A stretch of 64,000 bases of DNA from Lytechinus variegatus (taxonomy: Eukaryota; Echinodermata; Echinoidea; Temnopleuroida; Toxopneustidae), in the NCBI RefSeq assembly GCF_018143015.1, contig NC_054740.1, positions 41,681,180 through 41,745,179 of the forward strand. Direction: 5' to 3'. Numbering within the stretch: position 1 is the first letter of the stretch; each line of letters opens with the position of its first letter. The notes below the pieces were generated by a model that searched no databases, was not told the DNA's origin, and worked only from the letters and a program-made list of their open reading frames with translations. Shown one piece after another: positions 34,498-48,110 of the stretch. Made by a program: the position numbers and the translations under genes.

Positions 34498-35738
34498 TTT
34501 AACATGTTTAATAAACTTGTGGGAAAATGGGTCAACTATAAATAGGTTTAAGTTTTCCAATTGGCATGATTGGCTTAATAGTATCCCTATATATATATCC
34601 TATATAACGTCGCTATTACTAATTGACGATCTATACTTTTGACGATCTTGGAAATAGAAAAATAGAATAAGGAACACTAGTCGATCATTGCGAACAGGAA
34701 GTGAAATGGGGACATTATAAGCTAAACGTATGGCATATTAGAGACATTCATGATTATATACCACTTAGTTTAGCCAAAGAAGAAATGAAACAACTTAACC
34801 ATCCTCCTTTTTCTCGATCTATCATATTCCAATGAATATGGTTCAATACGCTTTCAATAATTTACATGAACTTTAATAGAAACTGGTTGTTTTCAAAGAT
34901 TCCCATTCATTATTTCTTGCATTATTTCATTATTTTTTTAATTCAACAGTTGATAGCTCCATGCTTTAAACCAGCCTCCTTTTATGGGGGGGGGGGGTAC
35001 CCAAATGTATATCAAAGTTACTTTTCTATAATCGTTGTTAATTATTGTTGGTTCTTCGTTTCCATGGTTTCTGATTGCCTTTTTAAAAAGATACACAGCT
35101 GTCTGCCCCGTCAACCATTCCTACTCTCTATTTAATGTCAGCAGAATGAAGTATTCGATATAACGGTAAGTTATAAAGAAGGATAATGTGGGAAATTATG
35201 CCATTAGTTACGTCACATGATGAATTTCTCCCGAGAATAAACAGGTATTCCTGTTTGAGAAGTGACGAGTTTCACTATACCTGCATGTTATGCTCGAACT
35301 TTCATGATTTCATACTTTCCAAAATATTGGAGTGCAGTTAGAAGGTGCCTTGACTATGGCTGATATGTGGTAAATGACAACCAATATATCAATTATTTTC
35401 CCTTTTTCTCAAGAAAAATGAATATGTTCAGCCTTCTGTTGAATAATTAACCTTTTAACAACTAAACAATAATAATAATGGGATAAAATAAATTAGGAAA
35501 AATTTTTAATCTTTGTTAATTTGTTTTGATTTTTTTTCTAGTCTACTTTTTCATAAACTGTAGGTGCACAGATTTTCCATTCCATTACACTTACATCAAC
35601 CAAAAATATGGACATAGAATGATGATGAGCAATGTACATACTCAGATACGATTACGTCGTGTTACCTCACAGACAATCAGAGAATATCATCATTATAAGT
35701 CATTAGAATCTATACAAATGTTGAAGAAAACACGGCTG

Positions 35739-35900
35739 TTGATTGATTGATTGCATTTATTCTTTTTCATTCCAAAATTTACCAAAAGATATAATGTATA
35801 GCAAAACTCACACACAAAACATAAAATATACAGAAATGAAAAAAGGGAACCCACTAGTAAGCAAAGCTTGTTGTATGGGTTCCCTGCACTGCAATAAATA
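35739..35900 (-). mobile_element. Probable LINE 3' end, reverse orientation
   Basis: GATTGATTGATTGCATTTATTC on the + strand is the inverse of GAATAAATGCAATC followed by an AATC-repeat tail. Adjoining DNA contains an inverted GGGAACCCA/TGGGTTCCC pair. The tail type resembles that at 20434-20452. Confidence 0.4.
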
Positions 35901-36078
35901 GTTATACACACAAGCGTTAATGAAGGGTTTGAGGGGATCAAACATGGCGTATAGGGAAAAACATATCGAGTAAGCGAAGCGAGCATACGAAAATTGTGTT
36001 ACTTTTTACAATAAATCAGAATTTTGAGATATATTTTGACAATTTTGATGTTTAAATAGATATAAGATTTTACCTTGT

Positions 36079-36107
36079 TTCTTTCTTTCTTTCTTTCTTT
36101 TTTTTCC
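36079..36107. repeat. (CTTT)n microsatellite
   Basis: Six to seven TTTC units followed by a T-run. Confidence 0.9.
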
Positions 36108-37902
36108 ATTTCTTTTTTTCATGGTTGTGCAACATTTGGGGTCTCCAAGCCCTTTCCCAGCTATACTCCAGTGACTATGCAGGTTCATCTCTATTCATTT
36201 TATTTTATTTATCGAGACTACATTTTTTTCGATAATGTTTCACCAGGGACATGACTTGAGCTTCAAGTTTTTACCTCCTTCTCCTGACCGTGTTGAACTC
36301 CGTACTATTTAGCCCCAAGACGCGGAAGACATCTTATAATGATTTCTCCCAAATGCGATCTTAATCTGCCGACGTGACCATAATTCACACCCGCGAATAT
36401 AAGAAGGCAAATTAAAATACGCTTTTTGGATACACACAATGCGACAATGCATCGAGGTGAATTTCCCTGGAGGTAAAACATTCACTTCTTTAAATAAACA
36501 CCATCAGATTAAGTATATTTGACGCACCTGTATAATCTGTTGTGCTTTCTATTCATGGAATATGACTAATGATCTTTTAAAGGTGAAAAGCAGGAGAAGA
36601 AAAAAATCCCCTTTAATAAAAAATACGAAAATTGATAAGAGCACATGACATGAATACAATTGATATGTTTGGTTTCAAAATATTTTCAAATTCGTGATAT
36701 CGTTTCTGAAACGAACGAAATGTTTCTTTAAACGATATTGTTTGTGTTTTAGATTATTGTGTGGGTGCGTGCGTGTGTATAGCAGTGTATGACAGTGTTG
36801 AACAAAAATGGATGTATGTGTATGGGGGATCAGTTTAGTCAGTTTTTTTCTTAGATATAAAAGTATATTCTTAAAGGAATTTCATTCCGTCCTTAGTTGC
36901 TTCAGTTTTTGGTTAATATATATGTTTTTTCCATATCCTTGTTGATATAAAATGAAGATTTGTATTTTTTTTAATTTATCTGGAGTTTATGTAATCCATT
37001 TGAATGAAATCCTTAATAAAAACATGTTGAAAAAGAATGGATGGGTGTGTGTGCATATGTTAGGGTATATGAGTGTGTTTAAGAGTGTGAGGGTGGGATA
37101 CACAGAGGAAGAGTAGGGAGAGGGGGGGGGGGGGTGAATAGAAAGACAGTGTACAATACCATTAGTTTAAGATCATCAATAAATACAGCTTTCTATTGAG
37201 TAGGCCTGTCGTGATCACGTCGTGATTGACACTTTTAAATTAGTAAAACCATAAAATTCCCAATTTCTTTAAATAATAAAAGAATGAAGCAAAGTTTGAC
37301 CTCCTTCCTTCGCACGACTCGTGATGCTTTCACCCTTCTTGCAGATGACTCACAAAAAACCCCAAAATATCTTCAATATTTCCATGGAGGTTTGAAATAT
37401 TTCCTCTTCTTAAATACCCGTGGTTGCCCCTGGTGACCGATAGTTTAATTTACTGAGGTTGGCGTAAATTGGCTTCTTCATCAGTATACTTTTGATGAAT
37501 TAGGTTTTTTTGACAGAATATTTGATTTGATATGAAATAAGGACCCGTGTCAATCAGCACAACCTGAAGTATATGTTTTTTTTTTCACTTTATTTCCATC
37601 TTTTAAAGAGAATATGAAATAAACACAATAATTGGTAATCTAATCTGATTCAATGATAATTTCTTTGAAATTACATGCTGGTAGACATGTTTTCATGTCC
37701 GGAATCTAATTTTGACTGTCAGAGATGAAGAGGGAGATAGGGAGAGAAAGAGGGAGAGAGAGAGAGAGAGACGAGATGGAGAAAAATCACGAAGAAGGTG
37801 CAATATTTTAGCTGATAAAATTTCGCCATGTTCATGATTTTCGCTGTTCGCAGGTACACGGATTTTTTTTCGGGGGGGGGGGTGTAATGTACAATATTTC
37901 AT

Positions 37903-37966
37903 GAAATTTATTTATTTATTTATTCATTCATTCATTTATCTTTTTTTATTTATTTATTTATTTTGC
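37903..37966. repeat. (TTTA)n/(TTCA)n microsatellite
   Basis: TTTA units flank a short block of TTCA units. The overlapping Phe/Ile-rich frame at 37901-38125 is an artefact. Confidence 0.9.
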
Positions 37967-40900
37967 CTTATAAAATTAATATTGAAAGATTTGGTAACAT
38001 TTTTTGAAAATTTTCACTTGAGGTGTTTTTTGTTGTTTTTTTTTTTATATAGGAGGATTCCTCGACCAGGGCAGGCTGACCCCTTCCCCTACGTTCACTT
38101 TTTTTGTAAATATGAAATGGTTTGAAATCATTAGGCATAGCTACAGGTATAACTAAAAAATGTCAACTGTCAGTTGCATGACAAATTTTGTGTGTCGTCT
38201 GTTATCTGAAACGTATAATATTTTGGGTTAGAAAATGTGATTCACGTAAGTTGAAGGACATTTGTCAATTTGGGGGAAATACTTGTTTCATTTTCATGTG
38301 AGGATGAGACAAAAAAGAGCAGTCATGAAAGACATTCCATATCTGCTTGGAAATAGACTCCGTATATATGTAATTATAAGAGGGGTGACATATAAAGAAG
38401 GGCGATAGACAGAGAGCCAGAGAGAAAGGGAGAGAGAGAGAGAAGGAGAGAGGGAGGGAGTGGGGAGTCAAGACAGATGGCAGGTAAACTAAGGCAGTTT
38501 TTTACATTAAAATATTAAGCATCATCAATCATGCACTATTCTCTCGCTTTGTCATCTATTATCAATTTGACAACTGCCAAATGAACTATTCCATAACTTT
38601 GAATAAAATTACAAGGTCAGAACTAAATATTTGTCCTTTAATAACTTAACTCGGTTAGTTGTGCCACGCCTAAAAGTTTTGGTACATATATCAGTAAGAG
38701 TAGACTATTTCGATAATTTGCTGTCATTGAAACAAAATGACATGAGAGGTCATACGTTTAATCAGGAATATTCAAACTCTGATGCTAAAAAAACAATATT
38801 TTTTTTAGTATTAAATACTACACCATAACGCCCCCTTTGTTTTGTTAAAAATGGCAGTACCAGGTCGTCGAAAAATATCAATTTTCACTTTTAAATAAAG
38901 GCACAATGTTTAATCAAGGTATGCATACGTACGTGATAACATTAAATCACATTAAAAGCATCATTAAACAACATATATTTTTATTTATTGATTTCTAATA
39001 GAGATATTTTTTAACATTCGGTCAGAAATTCAGTCCAAATAGATTAACAAAATTTCGGTCAGCGTTCCAAGATTGTTTGCGCCAGCAGGCATTAAATTTC
39101 TTGGTAAAAGTGTAACTCTTGTTTTTGTTTAGGTGCAAGTTATGTGAAATTCAATATTTTCTGGGCCCTCGAGAATTTACCAATGGCCGGAGAGTTCAGA
39201 GGTTTTATTGCCCTACGTCACAATGACGTAATTGTTGACTTGACCGTGGTTCTGGCCGAAGTATGGAGGTCAGAGTTGACGATCTTGACCGTTCGTCTCG
39301 AAGTACTGCTCTATTTCCTTCGCTTGGCTGAAGTTGTTGATTAGCGCTGACCGCTTTCATTAATACAATGCATATTTGAAATAATGATTGATGTCCGTAG
39401 GATGATGAAGTATGATGCTGCCATGACGTATTGCCCCTCAAAACTTTTATATCGTAATGAATTTTCTTCGATTGTTCGAAAAGTCAAGTGGACAGAAACA
39501 GAAGAGAAAAGAAAGAATGCGAAACTCACGAAACCCAGCGCTATTTCGTTTGACCTAAAATGATTTTTTTTAATTCATGAATAAGAGTGAAATGAAATTG
39601 GTGATTGTACAAGAAAATGAAAGAGTGGGGATCGATTGAAGAAAATCGTATATAGAGAGAGGATAGAAGGAGAAAGAAGGGGGAAGGGTTGGTTAAGGAA
39701 ATAGCAGATATAAACAGAGGATACCTGTTGATAAATGATATGTTCATCATGGTAATATATTAAAAAAGATTTTTTTGAGGAAAAACGAAAGCGCGTAATC
39801 CTCGAATTATTTTACATTTTTGTCTTTCTTTTCTTAGTTACATTTCATCTATTAGCTGATGATGAGGTTATGACTAACCTAATTTAACCTTGCGTGTGAA
39901 CAGTTCAGACTATGCATTCGTGCTGCATGCAGACGAACTCCAATATGATAAATTATTTGTAGGTTCATATTTGGAAAATTTAGTCATATTTAAGTCTTTA
40001 AATAGCCATTGCCCCTTAGCAATGTCAGCATAACATCCATTGGCATTGGGCTGCTCCGACGTGTGTCATTTTCAATAGCTTAAAGCATCGAGGATGATAT
40101 CTTTGGTCAGTAGCAGATCAACGGGTGGGGGGGGGGGGGTAGGGACCATCAGTCCAAATGGATTATGAAAAAATTGAAATATAACATGCCAAATGCAAGT
40201 CAGAAAGGGGGAAAAGCAATAAGACGGACGCATTGACATTGTTTAACTTTAAAGGATACACGCTAATCAAATTAAAGATTATATTGACTTGTCATAATTT
40301 GAAAAAAAAATCATGAACAAATCCCACTTATCGTGTCCATGAGTTCCTCGAAATAGAACCGTTTTCTCCCAGTCATGGGCTAGGGTAAAATATGGCATTT
40401 TGATGGAACGATGTGTAATTTACTTAGTGATCAAATTGGTTATTTGATTTGCAAATTATCCATGACTTACAAATGACATTTAATGTACATGATAAAGGCA
40501 CAGGGAATTCATAATTCATCTTACAGTAGGCATACTTTAACCCACAGTAAAACCCTCTTGATTTAAGGGTAATTAAAATTATCATGACTATGATAACGAA
40601 ATTTAATAAACTTTCCAAGATGTGTGATGCCTGTCAAGTCTAAAGGCAAGATAGCACTGTATCATTGAGTGCATATCTTCGTCTGGATCTCAAACCCTTG
40701 TTTGTGAACTCATAAACGTTGATTCTGCGGCTAGCCATTCGTTAACCTCGATCAAGAAAGTTATTTACATCATCTCTTTTCTCCTGTCATATTTTGTCGA
40801 AGCCAAATGGCCTTTTCTTCATATCAGTGCTTAGTTGTAACGTCTTTTTGACTCTAAGGGCAGAGATTTATTACCGCAAGATGCTCAACCCCGACGGTTT

Positions 40901-41104
40901 ATCTGCCTTATTGCTAAGTGACAAGGATAATGGTCACACCATTAAGTGAAGGATCCTTAGGTATTCATAATGCTATCGGAAATATCCAACATTGCATCTC
41001 TCCATACAGAGCGCGATGAGTGTTTAGATAAAGATGAACTCTACTGAAAGACGATCGTCACTGATTATAGGCATTACCATGTATAATATCCAAATCCTTT
41101 GGAA

Positions 41105-41178
41105 GCACATAGAGACATTATTCATAATTGTGATATGCGCTATACAAGAACTGTATATAATTATTATTATTGTTAAGA
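41105..41178 (+). repeat. Dispersed GCGCTATA...(ATT)n repeat, copy 1
   Basis: TAGAGACATT, TGATATGCGCTATACAAG and TATAATTATTATTATT follow in order. The same order appears inverted at 48975-49050. GCGCTATA followed by ATT repeats resembles the 3' end of widespread SINE or Penelope-like repeats of marine animals; the class is inference. Confidence 0.5.
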
Positions 41179-41399
41179 CTTCAGAATCATGAAAGTAGTG
41201 GCGAAGTCATATGGAAAAAGATTAATACATATGAAATATCATGATGAAAACATCTATTCATAAGCAATTCGTATTCTTAGAAAGTTCACAAAAATTGGAG
41301 AGCTAAAGACAGTAAAATGAACGACTATCCGATTGGATCTGTCTCATAATCATGCACTGGAATCTGCAATTTACCTCCAACAAAATAATCTCGGATCAC

Positions 41400-41591
41400 G
41401 TTGACCAGAAACCGGGTCTGTTAGTGCTACATCCCGTTCTGGGTCAAAGTGATCCATAATTAGGTCCGATGTGACTATTTGTGGGTCAGTTGGACCCTTC
41501 CTTTGAATAATTTGAACTATGATAGTCCGGGTCATTTGTTTTTAATCCCAAGCGGAGAGTGGCACTAACAAACCCGGTTTTCGGGGTCAAC
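41400..41591. mobile_element. MITE with GTTGACC / GGTCAAC ends
   Basis: Left end GTTGACCAGAAACCGGGTCT then GTTAGTGC; right end GCACTAACAAACCCGGTTTT then GGGGTCAAC. These are inverted repeats of about 30 bp with a 2-bp indel. 192 bp, non-coding. Confidence 0.8.
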
Positions 41592-42580
41592 TAAACCGGA
41601 TTTATTTTTAAATGTGGACCTGACATAGGCGGGGAATAGGTACATGTGCATTAATTATGGGGTTTATCAAGATGTCGACCGAAGCCTTTAAAATTTAATT
41701 CTTGACTTGAATCAATTCATGGATACAAAAACACACAGCTTCCATGTAGGGAGAATATCGAAGCAACACCCTACGAATGGCTTGCACAAAAGTGAAGACA
41801 CAAAACTTGCGTCCAGGATTCGAAAACGTCATGACCATTCTGTGACATATCCAATGACGCTTAACATTCCCTTGCATCATCCTTCCGCTTCTCATATCCT
41901 TTAACGAATACTTGATCCCTGAAGACATACTGGCCATTAACTATAATACTACAACTTCATTAACCTTTGCTACAATACTTCATAACAAAAACAGGTCCAT
42001 CAATCCGAGATTTCAACCAAGAAATCCCTCATTTTTTTTAATCCAGGTCAATCTCTAATTAAATTTCCAAAGCGCCGTAGAAGAACGATGTTTTTCTGTG
42101 TTCTTAGTTACGACCTAGCTCGGAAAGAAGGGGGAGAGTTACAACTTCTGGTAATTAATAAATGGGGATAGGATGAGAAGGAGGAAAAGGGTTGACAGAG
42201 AGGAGAGCGGCAGACAATATTGTTCATAAAAAGTTTGCCCATTCCACTCTTTCCTGTACCAGTTGTTTCCGGCGGATAAATGGCGCGATGAAAGAAAGAA
42301 TGAAGAATGAAATGGAGGGGGTGACGGGGCCATATTCTGATTTAAAAATCACAGAGATAATATCTGTTCTTCTTTAATTAAAAAAAATTTAATGTTTAAA
42401 TTAACGTCATGAGGGCAAAAAAATATAGACAATATAGTCTGATACCGTTTCATAAGTGTTAATTGCCCTTAGAAATACGGGTAAGGGGGGGGAGGGTGGA
42501 AATAGAAGAGACTTTAGTGGTGGTTGACCATGCTTCAGTTTCTAGGAGACTGAAAAAATATCTCAAGATGCAACTCTATA

Positions 42581-44322
42581 CAGTGCGTCCCAATAAAAAC
42601 TATGCACATTTGAAATGGCTGCCAAATAAAAATGTAGCACTTTGGGGGAAAAGACTTATGGATATGGAAAGCCAATAAAGTCAACTTTCAAATGACACCA
42701 AAAAAGTGGAAAACTATTAATGCTTGAGCGAGCACTGCCCACTGAAACAAAGGGTATGAAAATTAGCGTGGGCTGGAATTAGCCTTCCAATTTATGTCAG
42801 TTTTTGAGAGGCGAATCCTTTCGAACTTGCAAAGTTAAGAGCGTTGTGATAAATAAATGATCAACCGTGACCAGTTTTGGTTGCTTAAGCAAATTTTATG
42901 AATTATTAAATTGAACTTTAATGCATAAGTGAACACAAATAACAATTTCTTTGCAGCATTTCAACTTAATCATTTGGATCACTTTTGGGGCAGCATTTCA
43001 ACTTTATCATGTGGATCTCAGCAATGTGTTCATGGGAGTCGGGAGAAGAGGGGGGGGGGGGGGGATAGGACTTAAGTGGGAGAAGTAGGTTGATGGAATA
43101 AACGTCAAGAGAACATTCAACCCCCGCCCCCTCCCTCTTTCCCGCCCTCCCCTCCTGTCGAGAGACTGATGGCTATTGTCATGTACGCAAAGTCCAGAGC
43201 AGAATGTTGATTTAATGATTAATTCTGAATTGGGGCATCAACCTTTTCCTATCATTTAATCAACTCATTAAATGTGCAATATGATCAATCAAACATTCAT
43301 TTTTTTTTCAATAAATTATTTCACTAATCATTATAATCATTAAATGTCTTGGTAATCATTTAATAAAAACTGACAATCAGCCACCTGTCACTTGGCAGTT
43401 AAGTTTAGAATAGGCTACAATCCAGGAAGTGAGACAGAGAGAGGGGGAGTTGGGCTGGGAATTGGAGCTGTAGAGGGGAGGGTACATTTGACTTTTAAAT
43501 TGTAAAATAACAAAAAGAAGAAAAATGCCCTTTTAACCAAGTCTTAGCATATCTCGCCCTCTTGCTTGTAGCAGGTACCACCACATTACTCTGATTCTCA
43601 CGAGCACACTTCTGAGGTCCACAAGATGAATATGCTACACTAAAATTACAAAACCTGTTAACTCATGCATCAAATTTCAATTTAGTAACTCATGAAATTT
43701 GCCTAGGAATCCAAAACTTATCTCACTAGCTTAGCAAGTTCCTAAGGACTAACCACTCAAAAAAAACTGTAAGGCTAATTTCTGTCAGCCTAGCCGAGCT
43801 TAGTCTCTCAGGAGAGGAGAAGCGGAGGGGGGGGGGGAGATGGAGTGAGGGGTTGCTTAAATGTTCTGTTGCCCTTTATCCCATCAACGTACTTCACCTA
43901 CCTAAGTCATATTACCCCTCTTCTCCTGACTGTCATGAACACATTGTTGAGATCCACATGATAATTCATGATCACTCATGCATTAAATTTCAATTTAATA
44001 ACGCATTAAATTTTCACAAACAACAAACTGATCACAACTGATCTTTAATTCACCAAATAACCCTCAACTTTGCAAGCACCAAACAGACAAACCTAAAACA
44101 AATTAGAAGGCTAATTCCGGTCCACCCTAATCATGCTAATTTCCATACCCTTTGTTTTAGTGGGCAGTGCTCGCTCATGCATGAATAGTTTTTCAACTTT
44201 TTGGTGTCATTTGAAAGTTTACTTTACTGGCTTCCCATATCTAAAAGTTTGTTCCCCCAAAGTACATTTTTTTTTTATTTGGCAGCCATTTCAAAAGTGT
44301 AGTTTTTTTGGGAGACGCACTG
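42581..44322. mobile_element. Tc1/mariner-type element built as a giant palindrome
   Basis: The element lies between TA dinucleotides. It starts CAGTGCGTCCCAATAAAAAC and ends TTTTTTTGGGAGACGCACTG. Matching blocks occur in mirrored order for at least 590 bp per arm: AAATGGCTGCCAAATAAAAA, TTTCAAATGACACCAAAAA, GAGCGAGCACTGCCCACT, CATGTGGATCTCAGCAATGT and GAGAAGAGGGG followed by the AGTAGGTTGATGG block. Fainter symmetry continues towards the centre near 43450. The 1.74 kb contain no transposase-like frame, so it is non-autonomous. TA insertion and the CAGTGCGTCCC-type end are typical of Tc1/mariner. It carries poly-G tracts in both arms (43050-43064 and 43827-43837). Confidence 0.88.
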
Positions 44323-44324
44323 TA

Positions 44325-47149
44325 CAATAAAATGATAACATTTTACATTTTCAAGTGCAAGTGCAGAACCCCCAGATATTGATGATGATGTGGGATTGTG
44401 ATGACGAAAACCAACTGACTTAGAAAAAAATAAACAGAATGATCATGGATGATTGATTGGAATGATGACGGACATACATCGTTTTCGGACAAAAACATGT
44501 AGCATGTCCGATGTCCGATGACCGCTAAAATGACAATCTGTAAAATCGCGCAGACATGGCAGAGACGTCGTTCAAATGTATCAAGCGCTAGAAAACGGCA
44601 TCCAGCTATCATAATTAACTTGTTTTAATCAAATGTAATAAAAAGTAGATAAAAAGAATAAGTATGAGGTGAAAAGAAATAACAAATTTTCTGATAAATA
44701 GAGAAAAATGATGAAGTCATCAAACAAATTTCCTAGCATACCAAAACACGTTACAAAACATTGCCTGACTATGTCCACGCTGACTGTTTCGTTACGTCGT
44801 GGAAGTGGTAAATACTTGATATCCAAACCTCCCCCGTCATTACCAAGTATAACAATGATAACGTTGCCGAAAAAAATATATAATTCATAATTTTGAAATG
44901 CAACCTTATTGGTTAGCTGTCTGACTCAAACACTGGAAAGATCAGGTGTCTTCGATCGGTAAGCTGATTCTATTCTGCTAGAAAATACAGCCAGAGAAAC
45001 GAAGAGGTGTATATTTACCAATATTTGAAATCAACATTGCTCCGCATTTTTCACCACTACCTCCCGCTGTCTGTCTGCCCATCGCCGCCTGTTGTCTACC
45101 TGGAAGTGTATTAACCGCTGTCTGTCTGTCTGTCTCTTTGGTTGTTTTGGCCATCTGCATTGATACGACCCTGCATCTCCTGTCCGCAACGATGCAACTT
45201 TCGATAATCCGATGGGTCCGAGTTTGATCGCGGTTTTCATGTTTTTCATAAGATCGTATTATGCTGATTTCATCTTTTTGGGATTTGCCATCTTTCTATT
45301 TCCACGAAAATTCTTCTCTTAACATGCATCACACTGACGGATCAGTCACGAAGAATTTATATTTATAGATCATTCGAAGTTGAGGACGAATAAAAAAAGG
45401 GTTCATATCATGAGGGTTTACTTCCGGGATATAATAATGACAACTGTCCTTGATATTTTCTTTGGGTTTAGAAATATGTATTACATCATTGATACTGATG
45501 TCTATTCTATAGATGTAACCAAAGTACTACATATCCCTTTATTGGCCTCTTTATTTATATATAAAAATATAAAGTTCAAGGAGAAACATGATTATTACGA
45601 TCGTTGAATCTAATTGTACGAATGAGCAAGATTGTATCAGTTGCATGTCAAAGTGTGATATACTATTATTCTTGTGTAGGGACAAGATTATTCCATGGCT
45701 AAGCATTGGTTTTTTTTTGGAAGTGAATGAATTCAACTCTTTATACGAACACCACTTCCACTAGCAATAGCTGTCCCAGATCAAAGCTATTGTGACGTCA
45801 ATATTTATGTGTTTTTTATCATTCACACATGTCATTTTGATGATTTACAACAAATGATAATTTCCCTTGACGCTGTTTTTTTTATACACATATTTTAAGC
45901 AATTTTAACAGGTGAAAGTTTCCCTGGAAGTTTTTTTCCTAAGAATATCGGGCTTTTATCGATGATAATAGATTTCTAAATTTAGGGCGTGCTCCTTTTA
46001 AACAGATATTTTCTTGAGAAGGCGTTAGATCACCTTAATCATGGTAATAGAATTTGCCATTTTGTGTATAATTTTCTTCAAAGTCATGCCGATTTCTTAA
46101 AATGACCACAGACCTTTGTTGGCATCTATAGTGCCCTATGAAATTCTGAAGGCCTTAGGGATATGCGGTATTTTGTGTGCTTTAGAATGCCAATGTCATT
46201 ATACAGTTAATAGTTTCGCACAGCTTTTACCATATTACAACCAAGCACAAATATTATTCTTGAGGTATACTGTATTCTGCATTTTCTAATGACATTGTTA
46301 AAACGCTTTATAATTTTTTTACACTTCCATAATTTTCCCTTATCATTTATAATTATTTCCGCCTGCGGCATTCAATATTTAGACACCATCAACATGTTCA
46401 ACACAAAAAGGGTTACTGTTTATTAGATTCGAACTCGGGATCTACCTATGGAACTTAATTGAATATTAGTATATAAAAATTAGATAATTTGATTATTTTT
46501 CTATGGAGGTTGTGTTTATCAATGAACCGTATAACATGAAAACGTTGTTATTTATAGATTGTTTAATAATAATAATGATCACAATAAACATGCAAGATTA
46601 AGACTTCAGAGGCTGAAAGAAAATGTATGTCAGGGATTTGTGTGACGTCTTCAGATATTCAAAGTTATTTGGATTAATTGTTAAGTCGTTAATAAAGATG
46701 AGAACAGAATCATTAATTAGGATATGATGGTTTTCATGAACTCTTCGATCATGTTTAACAAATTACAAGGTCAAATCATGAAAATCACTTTGACTCTACT
46801 AAATGACATAATTGTATTTCTACAGCCTATAATGTGCCTGGGAACTCGTAATTATAATAAATGATCAATATTCGCGCGTATATATTGCACTGCGGTTAAA
46901 AAACGACCTTAATACTAATATTGAACTTCGTACCCTTTGCATATTTTCACAAAGTAGTGTAAAACGTCTGGTAACCCCTCTGAGAAAAGCATGCCCATTG
47001 GTGTTGAACCTTTTACACTAATTTCTTTCCATGTCTACCCATCCTGAAAATTACTTTTCACAACAAACCCGCACAGATCGTCTATACCTCTGGCATCGTT
47101 TTCATTATCATTGGGGAATAATAAATAAATGGGTATGCAGGCGAATGAT
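44325..47149. other. No gene seen
   Basis: Contains TCTG-repeat-like DNA (45060-45140) and one perfect CRE (45793-45800). A minus-strand frame at 45031-45249 includes GDAGSYQCRW, which resembles the Ig-fold D-x-G-x-Y-x-C signature, but it sits in a TCTG-repeat context with no other Ig hallmarks. Confidence 0.45.
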
Positions 47150-47258
47150 GTCTGGCACACCAACGAAACCTACCCCAAACCGATCGATGATATTGCCATT
47201 GGTAATAACGTAATAGATTTGATCGGTCTGGAGTCGGTTGTGTGAGTGTGACTGCAGC
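47150..47258. mobile_element. Short MITE, CTCCAAACCGACCGA family, copy 5
   Basis: The left part reads CACACCAACGAAACCTACCC then AAACCGATCGATG; the right end reads GATCGGTCTGGAGTCGGTTG then GAGTGTGACTGCAG. The overlapping minus-strand frame at 47082-47402 is a shadow of it. Confidence 0.75.
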
Positions 47259-47656
47259 ACGTAGGGTGTGCAAGATTGTTGCTTCTTTAGAGGTGGCGGT
47301 CATTGTTTGGGCCGTGTTTGTTTGTGGTTGACAATGGTTTAGGGGCTTTGTCTGACCCGACACACTCTGAGGGACCTGGGATATATGCCTCCCGTATCGC
47401 AAATGAAGGGGCGTCGAGGAATTGCTTTAATTTTAGATGCTATAAATCTGAAAACAGACGGTACAGAAAACCTGTTTTCAGTTTGTGCGCAAGTTGAACT
47501 ATTTTAATGTATGAAGGTATTCTCGAGACTTTGTCTGAAATACTTTATCTCTTGAAGGTGTAAAATACGGATACTTACAGAAATGGCCAATGAAGACTAG
47601 TATTAATATCGTTTTTTTTCTCCATGCCATAATGATGACAGTAATGATGTATACTG

Positions 47657-47757
47657 CCAGTATCATTATCATTATTATTGTTAATATTATCATTTTTATT
47701 TTTATTGTCATTATTATTGCTAATTACTATTATCATTATTATCATTATTGATAATAA
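47657..47757. repeat. Cryptic ATT/ATC trinucleotide repeat
   Basis: About 100 bases of interrupted ATTATTATC/ATTATCATT units. Confidence 0.85.
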
Positions 47758-48083
47758 TTTTGTTACGTAAAATAAGAAAATATGAAAATTCTATCAAATA
47801 TTTTATAAGGGCTATACATATTATCCCTTTTCTCTGGTATATGTTTGCATTTATTGTCCCCCCCCCAAAAAAAAATGACAAGCACGTATCCGCATTACTT
47901 ACATCGAAAGCCCTTCGGTATCAAGAAGTTTTCACAGCCATTGCCGTGATTGGCTGATTGTATTATGACGTAGTAACTCTTGTACTCTCGACTCGTCGTC
48001 AATCGCACGGCCGCGACGCACGCACAAACTTTTGTAATTATCATCTCGTGCTCCATAAGTTCTCCCAGCGTCGTCTGGAGTTC

Positions 48084-48110
48084 TATAAGAGTGAGCAACG
48101 TCTCTCAGAT
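48084..48110 (+). promoter_or_regulatory. Weak candidate core promoter of the secreted-protein gene
   Basis: TATAAG at 48084 is followed about 22 bases later by TCTCAGATG, which could serve as an initiator, downstream of a CpG-rich patch (48000-48080). It lies about 770 bp before the start codon at 48881. The TATA-to-start distance is shorter than usual, and a 5' untranslated exon could lie further upstream, so this is only a suggestion. Confidence 0.15.

Larger units (their letters stand above)
34498..41399. other. Gene-poor stretch
   Basis: No convincing exon in about 6.9 kb. It contains poly-G tracts (34986-34997, 37122-37134, 37872-37882, 40127-40139), purine repeats (37735-37775, 38395-38460), a reverse LINE-like tail (35739-35900) and tetranucleotide repeats. 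The frame at 39144-39344 is hydrophobic, unrecognised, and overlapped by an antisense frame of similar length. Confidence 0.5.

Noticed and set aside
45031-45249. Ig-like D-x-G-x-Y-x-C motif on the minus strand
   Set aside because: The GDAGSYQC motif lies beside a TCTG-repeat-derived low-complexity region. The conserved upstream Cys and Trp of an Ig domain are absent, so it is most likely coincidence.
47082-47402. 106-residue minus-strand ORF
   Set aside because: It overlaps the CTCCAAACC-family MITE and has no independent support.
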